From a virus: a stretch of DNA of 26,999 nt. The stretch spans positions 1 through 26,999 of the IMG/VR virus record IMGVR_UViG_3300010371_000100; one strand, 5' to 3'. Position 1 is the stretch's first letter, and each line of letters opens with the position of its first letter. Positions 13,969 through 20,811 of this stretch are shown one piece after another. Made by a program: the position numbers and the translations under genes. Under the pieces are notes generated by a model. That model had not been told where the DNA came from and made no database searches. It worked only from the letters and a program-made list of their open reading frames with translations.

Positions 13969-14390
13969 ACAAATATTTACAGCCTAACTGCAGTAATCCT
14001 TTATACAATAGCTGGCATGACATGAAGAGAAGATGCTTAAACCCTAACAGAAAAGATTTTATGTGGTATGGAGGTCGAGGGATAGAGGTGTGCGATAAAT
14101 GGCTGAAGTTTGCAGGATTTGCCGAGGATATGTTAGGAACATACTTCACAGGAGCAACAATAGATCGAATAGATAACAACAAAGGTTACTGCAAAGAAAA
14201 CTGCCAATGGTCCACTAAAAGTAAGCAGCAACAAAACAGAAGCAACAATTCAGGACACTGGAAGCACAAAAAAGAAGTAGATGCTATGCATAAAAAAGGA
14301 GCGACTTATAAAGAAATAGCAAGCCACTTTGGTATGTCAGTAAGTACTGTATATAACATTCTTATAGGTAATATACCAGGAGACTGCTGA
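13965..14390 (+). CDS. Second HNH homing endonuclease
   Basis: A 141-residue protein starting at 13965 in an ATGA overlap with the polymerase stop; GGGGAG precedes it. The core YGGRGIEVCDKW, then ATIDRIDNNKGY and CKENCQWSTKSKQQQN, clearly resembles the HNH gene at 12087, including the CKENC pair. The C-terminal helix-turn-helix (VDAMHKKGATYKEIASHFGMSVSTVYNIL) is of another subtype. It lacks the N-terminal zinc finger of the first HNH. The gene is A+T-rich and sits between two genes without breaking either, as expected of a free-standing homing gene. Confidence 0.88.
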   Translation: MNKYLQPNCSNPLYNSWHDMKRRCLNPNRKDFMWYGGRGIEVCDKWLKFAGFAEDMLGTYFTGATIDRIDNNKGYCKENCQWSTKSKQQQNRSNNSGHWKHKKEVDAMHKKGATYKEIASHFGMSVSTVYNILIGNIPGDC

Positions 14391-15610
14391 TGCCTCGTAA
14401 CCATAAAGACTGGTTGAAGGCCTACATAGCTTATGCAGGAGTAACCGAAGCGCCGACGCTGCTACACTTTTGGACCGGCGTATCTTGCATTGCAGGAGCA
14501 CTCCGCCGCAAAGTCTGGATAGATATGAAGAGGTTTCAGTGGATTGCTAACTTCTACATAATCTTTGTGGCTCCTCCAGGAATCATATCCAAATCTACTA
14601 CTGCCGATATAGGGATGGACCTTCTTAAGGCTGTCCCAGGAATTAAATTCGGGCCGGATGTGGTAACTTGGCAAGCCCTGGTCGGAGCCTTTGCGGCAAA
14701 CGGAGAGTCCTTTGAGTATGAAGGAGAGTTTGTTCCAATGTCTGCATTGACTCTGGTGGCCAGCGAACTTGGAAACCTTATTGATCCCCAGAATCGTGAC
14801 ATGGTAAACATGTATATTAACCTGTGGGATGGGCGGAAAAGCTTAGAGAAGGTTACCAAGACTAGCGGGAACGACACCATTGAACGCCCTTGGATTAACC
14901 TGCTCGGCTGCACAACTCCCCATTGGATAGCCGACAACATGCCAACAGCAACAGTAGGAGGAGGATTTACTTCTCGATGTGTTTTCGTCTATGCGGATAG
15001 AAAAGAAAAGCTAGTCCCTTATGTAGACGAAGCTACCAATGGAGCAGATAAAGAAGATCGCCTAGCCCTTATTCAAGACTTGGAGCACATATCTACGCAG
15101 CTGTGCGGCCCCTATACCCTTCACCCTGACGCCAGAGCTTGGGGACATGAATGGTATAGGCAGATGTGGTCTGGGGATAATCAGCTATTCTCCGATGACA
15201 GACTCGACGGGTATATAGCTCGGAAGCAAACACACATGCATAAGCTGGCGCTGATTATAGCTGCATCTCTCCGTGATGAGAGAATCATCATGCTGGAGGA
15301 CATTCAATTGGCAGAAAGGATGCTTACATCTACAGAAGAAGGACTGCCTAAAGTCTTCTCTCGAATCGGTCGATCGGAGGATTCTCTCCAAGCCGAGCGC
15401 TTCATTCAGTATATTTATAGCAAGGGTGGTTTGTCCTATGGTGAGGCTTATTTTTACATCCATTCTCACTTCCCCAACTTCCACGACTTCGAGGGGATTC
15501 TATCAGGGGCAGTTCGCTCTAATCAGGTTACTATGATGCAAAGGGGAAATGAAATGTGGCTGATGCCGATGAACATAATACCACCGAATAATGGGAACAC
15601 AAAATCATGA
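14390..15610 (+). CDS. DUF3987-like helicase/primase-type ATPase
   Basis: A 406-residue protein whose ATG shares one base with the HNH stop (TGATG), with AGGAG upstream. It begins HKDWLKAYIAYAGVTEAPTL and contains a degenerate P-loop APPGIISKSTT (61-71, where the classic GxxxxGKS has Ala and Ser in place of glycines). It also has MSALTLVASELGNLI as probable Walker B, KTSGNDTIERPWINLLGCTTP, and GGGFTSRCVFVYA near an arginine finger. These features fit phage DUF3987-like proteins, usually placed in replication modules and thought to be helicase or primase-associated ATPases. The C-terminal quarter is variable. Role inferred from family and position. Confidence 0.75.
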   Translation: MPRNHKDWLKAYIAYAGVTEAPTLLHFWTGVSCIAGALRRKVWIDMKRFQWIANFYIIFVAPPGIISKSTTADIGMDLLKAVPGIKFGPDVVTWQALVGAFAANGESFEYEGEFVPMSALTLVASELGNLIDPQNRDMVNMYINLWDGRKSLEKVTKTSGNDTIERPWINLLGCTTPHWIADNMPTATVGGGFTSRCVFVYADRKEKLVPYVDEATNGADKEDRLALIQDLEHISTQLCGPYTLHPDARAWGHEWYRQMWSGDNQLFSDDRLDGYIARKQTHMHKLALIIAASLRDERIIMLEDIQLAERMLTSTEEGLPKVFSRIGRSEDSLQAERFIQYIYSKGGLSYGEAYFYIHSHFPNFHDFEGILSGAVRSNQVTMMQRGNEMWLMPMNIIPPNNGNTKS

Positions 15611-15813
15611 CACGCCCTACGATCAACTCCATGATAACAGAAGACCTCGGCTACTGCTGCGAGTATTTCTTTTTTTCCCTCTACCGCCAAACGTCCCTCA
15701 TTGCAGCTCGCCTCGGCGTCTCTCCTCGTACCATCAGATACCACAAAGCCGCTTCTAAGCGCGGCCAGGTGGTTTGCGAGAAAAAAGATTGCTGCATGAA
15801 AAAGAAGCGTTAG
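15607..15813 (+). CDS. Small helix-turn-helix protein
   Basis: A 68-residue protein starting in an ATGA overlap. The helix-turn-helix YRQTSLIAARLGVSPRTIRYHKAA resembles RNA polymerase sigma-like or HTH_23-type DNA binding. The C-terminus is Cys/Lys-rich (CEKKDCCMKKKR). It is the last gene of the rightward cluster, and its 3' end overlaps that of the leftward gene at 15810 by 4 bases, so both transcription units run into each other. It may be a transcription regulator; no target site is visible. Confidence 0.68.
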   Translation: MTRPTINSMITEDLGYCCEYFFFSLYRQTSLIAARLGVSPRTIRYHKAASKRGQVVCEKKDCCMKKKR

Positions 15814-16025
15814 CCCTTTTTCTTCTTTCCGAGGATACGATTAGCTTTCGCGTCGATCTTTCTTTCTGCCGACTTTGAAAGGTTGCCCTTCTTGACCTGC
15901 TGACTTGCCCGAGCCTTAGCGTTAGCCGCATGGGACTTATCCGGCATAGGATATTTCCGCTCTCCTGGCAACCCAAAGGTAGACTTAGACAACCCCTTCC
16001 TAGTCTTAGAAGATAATTTTGCCAT
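15810..16025 (-). CDS. Small basic phage protein
   Basis: A 71-residue, very basic protein. The ATG at 16025 has AAGGAG about 7 bases upstream on the - strand; the longer frame from 16103 lacks a ribosome site. It reads MAKLSSKTRKGLSKSTFGLPGERKYP, then DKSHAANAKARASQQVKKGNLS, a pattern well known from small phage proteins (DUF6582-like, from memory). The charge suggests nucleic acid binding. It is the last gene of the leftward virion and lysis cluster. On the - strand about 149 bases without a gene (16026-16174) precede it. Confidence 0.75.
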   Translation of the reverse strand: MAKLSSKTRKGLSKSTFGLPGERKYPMPDKSHAANAKARASQQVKKGNLSKSAERKIDAKANRILGKKKKG

Positions 16026-16174
16026 GTTAAACTCCTTATTAAATAAGCAAAGAAAACTAGCTGATAGGTTAGAGATCCCCGCAGCCGAGCTAGCAGCGGC
16101 CACAGAGAGTCTAGAGGAAAAAGGAAAGCTCCTCCAGATAGAAATGAAGAGACTCCAAATTCTATCCCTCGTTA

Positions 16175-16693
16175 TTACACAACGAGCTTTGCCAAGGGAC
16201 TTATTGCGACGTCTCGCGGAGTCATCCGATCGGCCTGCTGAAGTGGCGCCCGGAGAAGAGCCTTCCCAATGAGCGCAAAGGCGTAGAAGACAAGCTCGGA
16301 ACAGAACCAGGTATTGGTTTTCTTGCCTTGGTCCAGGCGAGAGAATGCCATTCCCAGGATCGCTCGGAAGTCATACTCTTTTCCTACTTGAGCGAGAAGG
16401 AACATCCGCATTTTTTCCTGCTGCTCGGGCGTAACTTCTACGCCAAAGGTGTCGAAGGGAGAATCCCCTAGGTAATTTGCCGGACGAATATCTACCCCTC
16501 CTTCTGTCTGTGCGCCGAGGTATTCCGGAGGCTTGGGGTTGTACAAGGGCCAGCAAAATTCAGCATGGGTATAGGGGCTTCGAGAGTACCAGCGGATCAG
16601 TCGATCGTAGAACCCTTTCTTCCCCTTTACCACTCGATAGTAAATCTGCGTAGTTGCCACAAACGGGCCTCGTAGAGTTTGCTTGGAGGTCAT
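16175..16693 (-). CDS. Permuted NlpC/P60-like cysteine peptidase or amidase
   Basis: A 172-residue protein starting at 16693 in an ATGA overlap with the preceding gene's stop. The order of motifs, His first (YTHAEFCW, H43) and Cys later (WFCSELV, C131), with EGGVDIRP in between, fits the permuted NlpC/P60 superfamily (YiiX/LRAT-like fold). Such enzymes cleave peptide or amide bonds in cell-wall peptides or act on lipids. Placement beside endolysin and holin-like genes suggests a role in host wall degradation, at lysis or DNA entry. No signal peptide is visible. Catalysis is inferred from motifs only. Confidence 0.7.
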   Translation of the reverse strand: MTSKQTLRGPFVATTQIYYRVVKGKKGFYDRLIRWYSRSPYTHAEFCWPLYNPKPPEYLGAQTEGGVDIRPANYLGDSPFDTFGVEVTPEQQEKMRMFLLAQVGKEYDFRAILGMAFSRLDQGKKTNTWFCSELVFYAFALIGKALLRAPLQQADRMTPRDVAISPLAKLVV

Positions 16694-16998
16694 GAAGCTG
16701 CCGGTGTTGCAGGAGCCCCAGGCGCTGTCGCTGCTGCCAGTTGTGCCGCGTCTGTTGCGGCCATTTGTTGCAGTGCCCCATTAACAATCGCCATCAAACC
16801 AGAAGCAACCTGGCTCCCAACAATTGCCTGATTATTCACTACCTGTTCTGCAAAGCTCGCTGCCTGTGCAGCAAAGTTCACCAGCGTTGGAGCCTTTTGG
16901 TAGTTCGTCATCGCTGTTAGCAAAAGCGGTGCGATCATCTTGGTCTCATCCGCCTTCACGAGAGCGGCAAAATCAGAGAAAAGTGTAGATGCGTTCAT
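16690..16998 (-). CDS. Ala-rich phage protein of 102 residues, in frame with the endolysin
   Basis: An internal ATG at 16998 has AAGGAT 7 bases upstream on the - strand and begins MNASTLFSDFAALVKADETKM. The rest is helical and Ala/Gln-rich (FAAQAASFAEQVVNNQAIVG), ending APGAPATPAAS. It looks like an independent phage structural or lysis-region gene. It lies in the same frame as the endolysin upstream, with no stop between them, so it may be made alone, as the C-terminus of a 324-residue fusion, or both. Family not recognised. Confidence 0.6.
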   Translation of the reverse strand: MNASTLFSDFAALVKADETKMIAPLLLTAMTNYQKAPTLVNFAAQAASFAEQVVNNQAIVGSQVASGLMAIVNGALQQMAATDAAQLAAATAPGAPATPAAS

Positions 16999-17664
16999 GA
17001 GAATATCCTTAAGAGGTTGTTGCGCCAGTGGGGGAGGAGCCTTCTGGGGGCGCGGAGTCCGGGAGGCTGGGGGAAAGAGGGGAGGCAAGAGCGTGCCCGA
17101 GAAGGCCTGGGACGATTGCTCCGGCAAGGGTAATAGCGGCTGGGGGAACTCCTGCTTTATCTCCCCAGAACCAGACAAGGGTGGCAAGGATGCCGATTGT
17201 CCAGTGTGTGATAAGTTTGGCGTACATATAGATTCTCCGTTAAATTCATCTTTCTCTGCGACCCGACGCCGCAAGAGGCCTGCTACTACCTTTCCACTTG
17301 CGTGGTCCCACAGCTCGAACTGGCCGGCGGCTCCAACATAGTCGCCTCGGTTAAGCAGCCTGAGCATGGTGGACTTGATGAACGCAGTCACCCCACAATT
17401 AAATGTGAAGTCCACGAGTGCGTCAAACTCACCCTGCGTCAATGGCACAGTGACGTGTGTATTGACCGCATCGACTGCTTCCTGACAATTTCTCAGGAGA
17501 TCGGCGTCGGCCTTCTCCTGCGTGATCGGAACTCCCATGACCACGTTGTGCGTGTTGCCCCACCCATCAGTCGGGATACCGTTGATATCAAGGTAGGGCA
17601 TCAGCGCACAGGACTCAAAGTTCTTGGTCAAGTCCAGACCGCTTTTGCTGTATTGCATAGTCAT
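16690..17664 (-). CDS. Endolysin: GH24 lysozyme, reading frame extended by loss of its stop codon
   Basis: The open frame from 17664 codes for 324 residues, with GGAG 8 bases before the ATG. Residues 1-141 are a T4/P22-type lysozyme (GH24) with the exact catalytic spacing E17-x8-D26-x5-T32 (NFESC, YLDINGIPTDGWGNTH). It would cleave the peptidoglycan glycan chain at lysis. The domain should end near EKDEF (residue 141), where a TAA (17242-17240) lies one base out of frame; a lost T in the TTT run would explain this. Residues 142-222 are proline-rich and out of frame with the holin-like gene, and from 223 the frame enters the 102-residue protein. No signal peptide. Confidence 0.8.
   Translation of the reverse strand: MTMQYSKSGLDLTKNFESCALMPYLDINGIPTDGWGNTHNVVMGVPITQEKADADLLRNCQEAVDAVNTHVTVPLTQGEFDALVDFTFNCGVTAFIKSTMLRLLNRGDYVGAAGQFELWDHASGKVVAGLLRRRVAEKDEFNGESICTPNLSHTGQSASLPPLSGSGEIKQEFPQPLLPLPEQSSQAFSGTLLPPLFPPASRTPRPQKAPPPLAQQPLKDILMNASTLFSDFAALVKADETKMIAPLLLTAMTNYQKAPTLVNFAAQAASFAEQVVNNQAIVGSQVASGLMAIVNGALQQMAATDAAQLAAATAPGAPATPAAS
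17009..17227 (-). CDS. Holin-like small membrane protein nested in the endolysin frame
   Basis: A 72-residue protein with GGAG about 9 bases before the ATG at 17227. It begins MYAKLITHWTIGILATLVWFWG, a short cytoplasmic part and a membrane helix. A second hydrophobic segment follows (AAITLAGAIVPGLLGHALA), then a proline/serine-rich tail. Two membrane helices and position between endolysin and downstream lysis gene fit a holin or spanin-like role. The same DNA is open in the endolysin frame, so this stretch is read in two frames if the fusion is real. Confidence 0.62.
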   Translation of the reverse strand: MYAKLITHWTIGILATLVWFWGDKAGVPPAAITLAGAIVPGLLGHALASPLSPSLPDSAPPEGSSPTGATTS

Positions 17665-17680
17665 TCATCAATCTCCGTAT

Positions 17681-17848
17681 TCATGGAGCTACTCCATACG
17701 GTGCGCCGACGAACAGCGGCAGGATGCGGAGCACGATTGCCGTCTTAGTGAGTCGTTTTGCGTCGAACGCCGCGCGAGCGGACAGGTAGAAGCCGAAGCA
17801 GGTCCAGACGGTTTCGATTAGGATGAAAATCATGAGTAGGTAAGTCAT
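17681..17848 (-). CDS. 55-residue membrane protein (holin candidate)
   Basis: A short gene from ATG 17848, 2 bases after the preceding stop, with GGTGAG about 9 bases upstream. It encodes MTYLLMIFILIETVWTCFGFYL, a strong membrane helix. A basic loop (SARAAFDAKRLTKT) and a second hydrophobic stretch (AIVLRILPLFVGAPYG) follow. Two helices in a lysis cassette, 16 bases before the endolysin, make a holin or pinholin possible. I do not recognise a family. Confidence 0.6.
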   Translation of the reverse strand: MTYLLMIFILIETVWTCFGFYLSARAAFDAKRLTKTAIVLRILPLFVGAPYGVAP

Positions 17849-17850
17849 GG

Positions 17851-18030
17851 TCAATTCTCACCAATCTGAGTGAAAGCCGGCGCCACTGAATAACTGATCG
17901 TGAAGAAGTCTCCCGGCTCAAGCCGGAAACTCCCGCTTACCATGTACGGAATGCCCACGCCGTTTACGGATATATCGGAGACGGTTCCGCTAAAAACAAA
18001 TGCAGTGATCGGGAATGGCTTATTTCTCAC
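17851..18030 (-). CDS. 59-residue beta-rich phage protein
   Basis: The frame from GTG 18030 reads VRNKPFPITAFVFSGTVSD, then ISVNGVGIPYMVSGSFRLEPGD and FFTISYSVAPAFTQIGEN, all short beta strands as in tail- or capsid-decorating proteins. No ribosome site precedes 18030. Another GTG at 18049, overlapping the previous stop as GTGA, would give a natural start (VTTQPIGEK) but meets a TAA after nine codons in the other frame, so a one-base indel near 18022 is an alternative. Family not recognised. Confidence 0.52.
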   Translation of the reverse strand: MRNKPFPITAFVFSGTVSDISVNGVGIPYMVSGSFRLEPGDFFTISYSVAPAFTQIGEN

Positions 18031-18045
18031 CGATTGGCTGAGTAG

Positions 18046-18762
18046 TCACGATGGCAGTAATTCAATGATGCACGACTGCATGTTCACAACGTCAGCGCCT
18101 ACTCCCTTTTGAACAGTTATAACAATTGTCCGGTCGGATGACGTGTCAATTGAGCCTCCAGTAGACCAAAGGCCAACAGCAGAACCAAGCACACCGGTGC
18201 TCGTATTGCTCTGACCGTTTACAGTTCCGTTGTTCGATATTGTTGTAACAATATTTGCAGAACCCGCAGAACCGGCCCCGGCGTCGAACTGAGAGACAAG
18301 TCCATCCGGGTGGGCTTCGTGCTCGACGGTCAATGGATCCGCGAGACGTTGAAGATCCCGCCCACGCCGGCCAATGAGAAATACGCGGCGCGCCTGGTGC
18401 TGGAGATCAACCGGCGAATTGCGGGCGGCACCTTCGACTATGCCGAGTTCTTCCCCGACAGCCCGCGCGCGCCGAAGACACCTCGGAATCAGAGCTTCGG
18501 CGAGATGTGCGACATGTGGCTGCAGACCAAGGGTCAGCTGGCCACCAAGACCCTGAACCAGGAACGTCAGCGCCTTGGATACCAGGGTGCGCAGACTGCC
18601 CAGCACAAACTTGCCGGTCTGCTTGGTGGCTTTGACCTGGAGCTGTTGGAAAGCAGAGCCCCAGAATTCATCGAGCGCATCACGGTCCTGCAGCGCGTCC
18701 TTGATGCCGCTTGAGACGGCAGAGCGCACCATGGTGGCCAGTTCTTCGTGAGTTGGTTCCAT
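18046..18762 (-). CDS. Chimeric gene: small membrane-protein N-terminus, antisense integrase segment, tail-protein C-terminus
   Basis: A 238-codon open frame starting at ATG 18762 (TGATG overlap with the tailspike stop). Residues 1-69 (MEPTHEELATMVRSAV to LVSKALTFLVQ) look like the start of a small phage protein with a C-terminal membrane helix that is cut in its helix. About residues 70-160 are exactly the antisense of a tyrosine integrase N-terminus and look unlike a natural protein (Arg/Leu/His-rich). The last ~77 residues (SANIVTTISNNGTVNG to MQSCIIELLPS) look like the C-terminus of a tail or fibre protein. Three unrelated pieces are joined; whether the product is made or folds is unknown. 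Confidence 0.55.
   Translation of the reverse strand: MEPTHEELATMVRSAVSSGIKDALQDRDALDEFWGSAFQQLQVKATKQTGKFVLGSLRTLVSKALTFLVQGLGGQLTLGLQPHVAHLAEALIPRCLRRARAVGEELGIVEGAARNSPVDLQHQARRVFLIGRRGRDLQRLADPLTVEHEAHPDGLVSQFDAGAGSAGSANIVTTISNNGTVNGQSNTSTGVLGSAVGLWSTGGSIDTSSDRTIVITVQKGVGADVVNMQSCIIELLPS
18280..18561 (+). pseudogene. Fragment of a tyrosine integrase gene (N-terminal arm-binding domain)
   Basis: On the + strand, opposite to the genes around it, the frame reads GVELRDKSIRVGFVLDGQWI, then RETLKIPPTPANEKYAARLV, TFDYAEFFPDSPRA and SFGEMCDMWLQTKGQLATK. This is the N-terminal arm-DNA-binding domain (DUF3596 type) and the beginning of the core-binding domain of a phage integrase. No start codon is present at the natural N-terminus, and no catalytic domain (R-H-R-Y) follows; after about 18561 the frame is the antisense of the neighbouring gene. 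It is a remnant, not a functional integrase. Confidence 0.75.
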
Positions 18763-20468
18763 CAATTCACCTGCATGACCATGAACGTGAACGCCCCGTC
18801 CGTCAGGGTTCCCGCTGTGTTGGATACCACCACTGTGAAGTGAGATTTGGAGATGTACGCAATGCGCTCAACTTTGATGCCCGCGCCATCATTTGCCAGT
18901 GCCGTTACAAAATAGCTCAGAGCATCAAAAGCAAACTGCGAGTTGTGCGTTACGTCATACACGCCGGTGCCCGTGTGTACTACGGATATCTGCGGCGGAC
19001 CAGAAGACAGAATGCCCGTTGAACTTACCTGTCCTGCCATGGTCCTGCCGTGGGTGTTGCTGTGCCCCAGGGACGTGGCCTCGGTGTAAGTGCTGCCGTA
19101 ATCGATGATCTCGGTGGAGGCGTCGCCCGAGATGTAGGGGCGAGCTGCATTGGGTACATAGGACCCCAGTGACAGAAACTGACACCCGATCAAGATGCAT
19201 TTGATCTTCATGCCTGCGGCATTGCGCAGCAGGATGTTGTAGGTTGTGTAAGCTGTTGGAGAGAATCGTTGGAATGTGCAGTGGTCAAAGATCACTGTCA
19301 GCTCGGTTCCTGCCGTCGTCGCGGCATTGATGATTGACACATCGAAGCCGCCAGCATTTTGCTCAAAGTGGCAGGAGTCAAAGCGAATTGGGCCGGCAGC
19401 TGTGGTGCCAGTGAAGTTAAGAGAAATTCCACCAGTCGCCGCATTCCCCTGGGTACCGCAAGCTTCGCAATTAACTGCGGAGAACCTATTAGCCCCACCC
19501 ATTTGGGGCGCGGTAATGCCCACCAGAGAACAACTCTGGAACTCGGCTTGATTGACCCATATAGCGCTGGGCGCACCGTCGCCGGCATCCCTATAATCCA
19601 GGCCATTCGAGCAACCAATCACGGCCAAATTATTAATCTCAGAAGAGAAGCAAGAGTCGAGGCGGATAGCATCTTGCATACCCGAGATCAGTAGGTTTTC
19701 AAGCCTAAAGAACTCTTTTCGTAGCAAATAAATGCCCGAGTTCTTTTTTGTAAATGACCGATCCTCAAGCGTGAAGTCGGACAGCTTGTCCAGCGAGTAA
19801 ATACCTTGACCCGCAAGACCGGCAGCAGAGCCCGTCATGTTGAATGCGAAGTTCAAACCGTTGTAGCCAAGAATCGTATTGGCCCGCGACCAGCCACGAA
19901 TCCAGGCCCGAGAACTTGGGACGCCCGGAGTTGGGTAGCCCCCCGCTGAATAATCAAAATTGATAGCGGTGTTGAACTGATACAACCCTTCAGGAATTAC
20001 CCACCCGCGATTGAGCGCATTGGTGGCGACAGCTTGAAAGACTGTACTGTTGTCGGTGGCCCAGTCGGCTTTGGCGCCAGCCTGATTTACGCTGAGTTCA
20101 GATTGAGAGGCGAGTTTCCACCGGCCGCCATCACTCGCCACGATGATCGTGCCGCCGTTGTCGGTGCTGGTCGTATCGGTCGAGTCATACCAGTAGGCGC
20201 CGCCCCCGCCGTCGCCTTGCGTGTAGTAGCCGGTCACAAATGCTTGGGGCGATCCAGTTTTCGGAAGTGTGCGGAGCGCGGCGATGCTGGCAACTACGCG
20301 GGATGCGCCGCCGATCAGCGAGGCGCCTTTGGTCATGTCGGTGGTGTTGGCAAGAGCAGGCGCCAGCCCTGTAAGAGGCGGCAATGTGTTGTAGACTGCT
20401 GTATTAACATCATTTAGCCAATCAGCTACGATAGGAGTACTCTTGTCAACGAAATTCGTAGAACTCAT
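18762..20468 (-). CDS. Tailspike/tail fibre protein with right-handed beta-helix
   Basis: A 568-residue protein from ATG 20468 (AAGGTG upstream, ATGA overlap with the previous stop). The N-terminal head-binding part has FVDKSTPIVADWLNDVNTAVYNTL, typical of podophage tail appendages. A segment with TGYYTQGDGGGGAYWYDSTDT leads into a pectate-lyase-fold beta-helix from about residue 150 to 470 (many short NXAV, GCSNGLD and FDHCTF turns). The C-terminal domain ends VSNTAGTLTDGAFTFMVMQV. It should sit on the virion and bind or cleave surface polysaccharide. The C-terminal stop shares a base with the next gene's start. Catalytic residues cannot be named safely. Confidence 0.85.
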   Translation of the reverse strand: MSSTNFVDKSTPIVADWLNDVNTAVYNTLPPLTGLAPALANTTDMTKGASLIGGASRVVASIAALRTLPKTGSPQAFVTGYYTQGDGGGGAYWYDSTDTTSTDNGGTIIVASDGGRWKLASQSELSVNQAGAKADWATDNSTVFQAVATNALNRGWVIPEGLYQFNTAINFDYSAGGYPTPGVPSSRAWIRGWSRANTILGYNGLNFAFNMTGSAAGLAGQGIYSLDKLSDFTLEDRSFTKKNSGIYLLRKEFFRLENLLISGMQDAIRLDSCFSSEINNLAVIGCSNGLDYRDAGDGAPSAIWVNQAEFQSCSLVGITAPQMGGANRFSAVNCEACGTQGNAATGGISLNFTGTTAAGPIRFDSCHFEQNAGGFDVSIINAATTAGTELTVIFDHCTFQRFSPTAYTTYNILLRNAAGMKIKCILIGCQFLSLGSYVPNAARPYISGDASTEIIDYGSTYTEATSLGHSNTHGRTMAGQVSSTGILSSGPPQISVVHTGTGVYDVTHNSQFAFDALSYFVTALANDGAGIKVERIAYISKSHFTVVVSNTAGTLTDGAFTFMVMQVN

Positions 20469-20809
20469 ATAACACCTTGTCCTTCTGCAATAATTTGCGG
20501 GTTGTATCTGCCAGAAATAGCACAACCTGCGATAGAGAATCCAGCACAGCCTTGTTGCCCAAGAAGTGTGCACTGCACAAGTATAATATCTGCCGGAGGG
20601 AGCTGCACCCAAGGAGGCGCCATTTGGTCAGGAATCCCCTTAACAAAGTCCTGAGCTTGTCTAGGCTCCCAATGCTCAGGACAGACATAATACCCTTGCC
20701 ACTGCTTTCGCATCTCGGATGCTTTTCTTTTGCAGCCGCAGCGATAACATTGGGCATTCCAACTACCTAATTCCAGGTAATCAGCTCTCCCTTTTGTGTA
20801 AACACTCAT
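20465..20809 (-). CDS. Conserved Cys-rich phage protein, zinc-binding
   Basis: A 114-residue protein from ATG 20809, with GGAG 8 bases upstream. It starts MSVYTKGRADYLELGSWNAQ, followed by CYRCGCKRKASEM and GYYVCPEHW, which form a Cys2-Cys/His zinc site, then PRQAQDFVKGIPD and PPWVQLPPAD. This layout is common in phage structural clusters just upstream of the tail fibre. The C-terminal 40 residues are hydrophobic and Cys/Gly-rich (VQCTLLGQQGCAGFSIAGC). Function unknown; the position suggests a virion or assembly role. It overlaps the tailspike start by 4 bases. Confidence 0.75.
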   Translation of the reverse strand: MSVYTKGRADYLELGSWNAQCYRCGCKRKASEMRKQWQGYYVCPEHWEPRQAQDFVKGIPDQMAPPWVQLPPADIILVQCTLLGQQGCAGFSIAGCAISGRYNPQIIAEGQGVI

Positions 20810-20811
20810 AA

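Noticed and set aside
16168-16186. CTCGTT/AACGAG stem as a terminator for the leftward lysis genes
   Set aside because: 6-bp stem without a following T-run on either strand.
16024-16272. 82-codon + strand ORF with coiled-coil look
   Set aside because: No ribosome site, antisense to two supported leftward genes, and the second half is plain antisense of the NlpC/P60-like gene. Residual possibility only for its first 48 codons.
18310-18714. 134-codon + strand ORF as a functional integrase gene
   Set aside because: Only the N-terminal arm-binding part (to about 18561) resembles integrase. The remainder is antisense of a leftward gene, the catalytic domain is absent and no ribosome site is present. 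Annotated as a fragment instead.
18762-20468. Diversity-generating retroelement at the tailspike
   Set aside because: No reverse transcriptase and no template/variable repeat pair noticed in the window.
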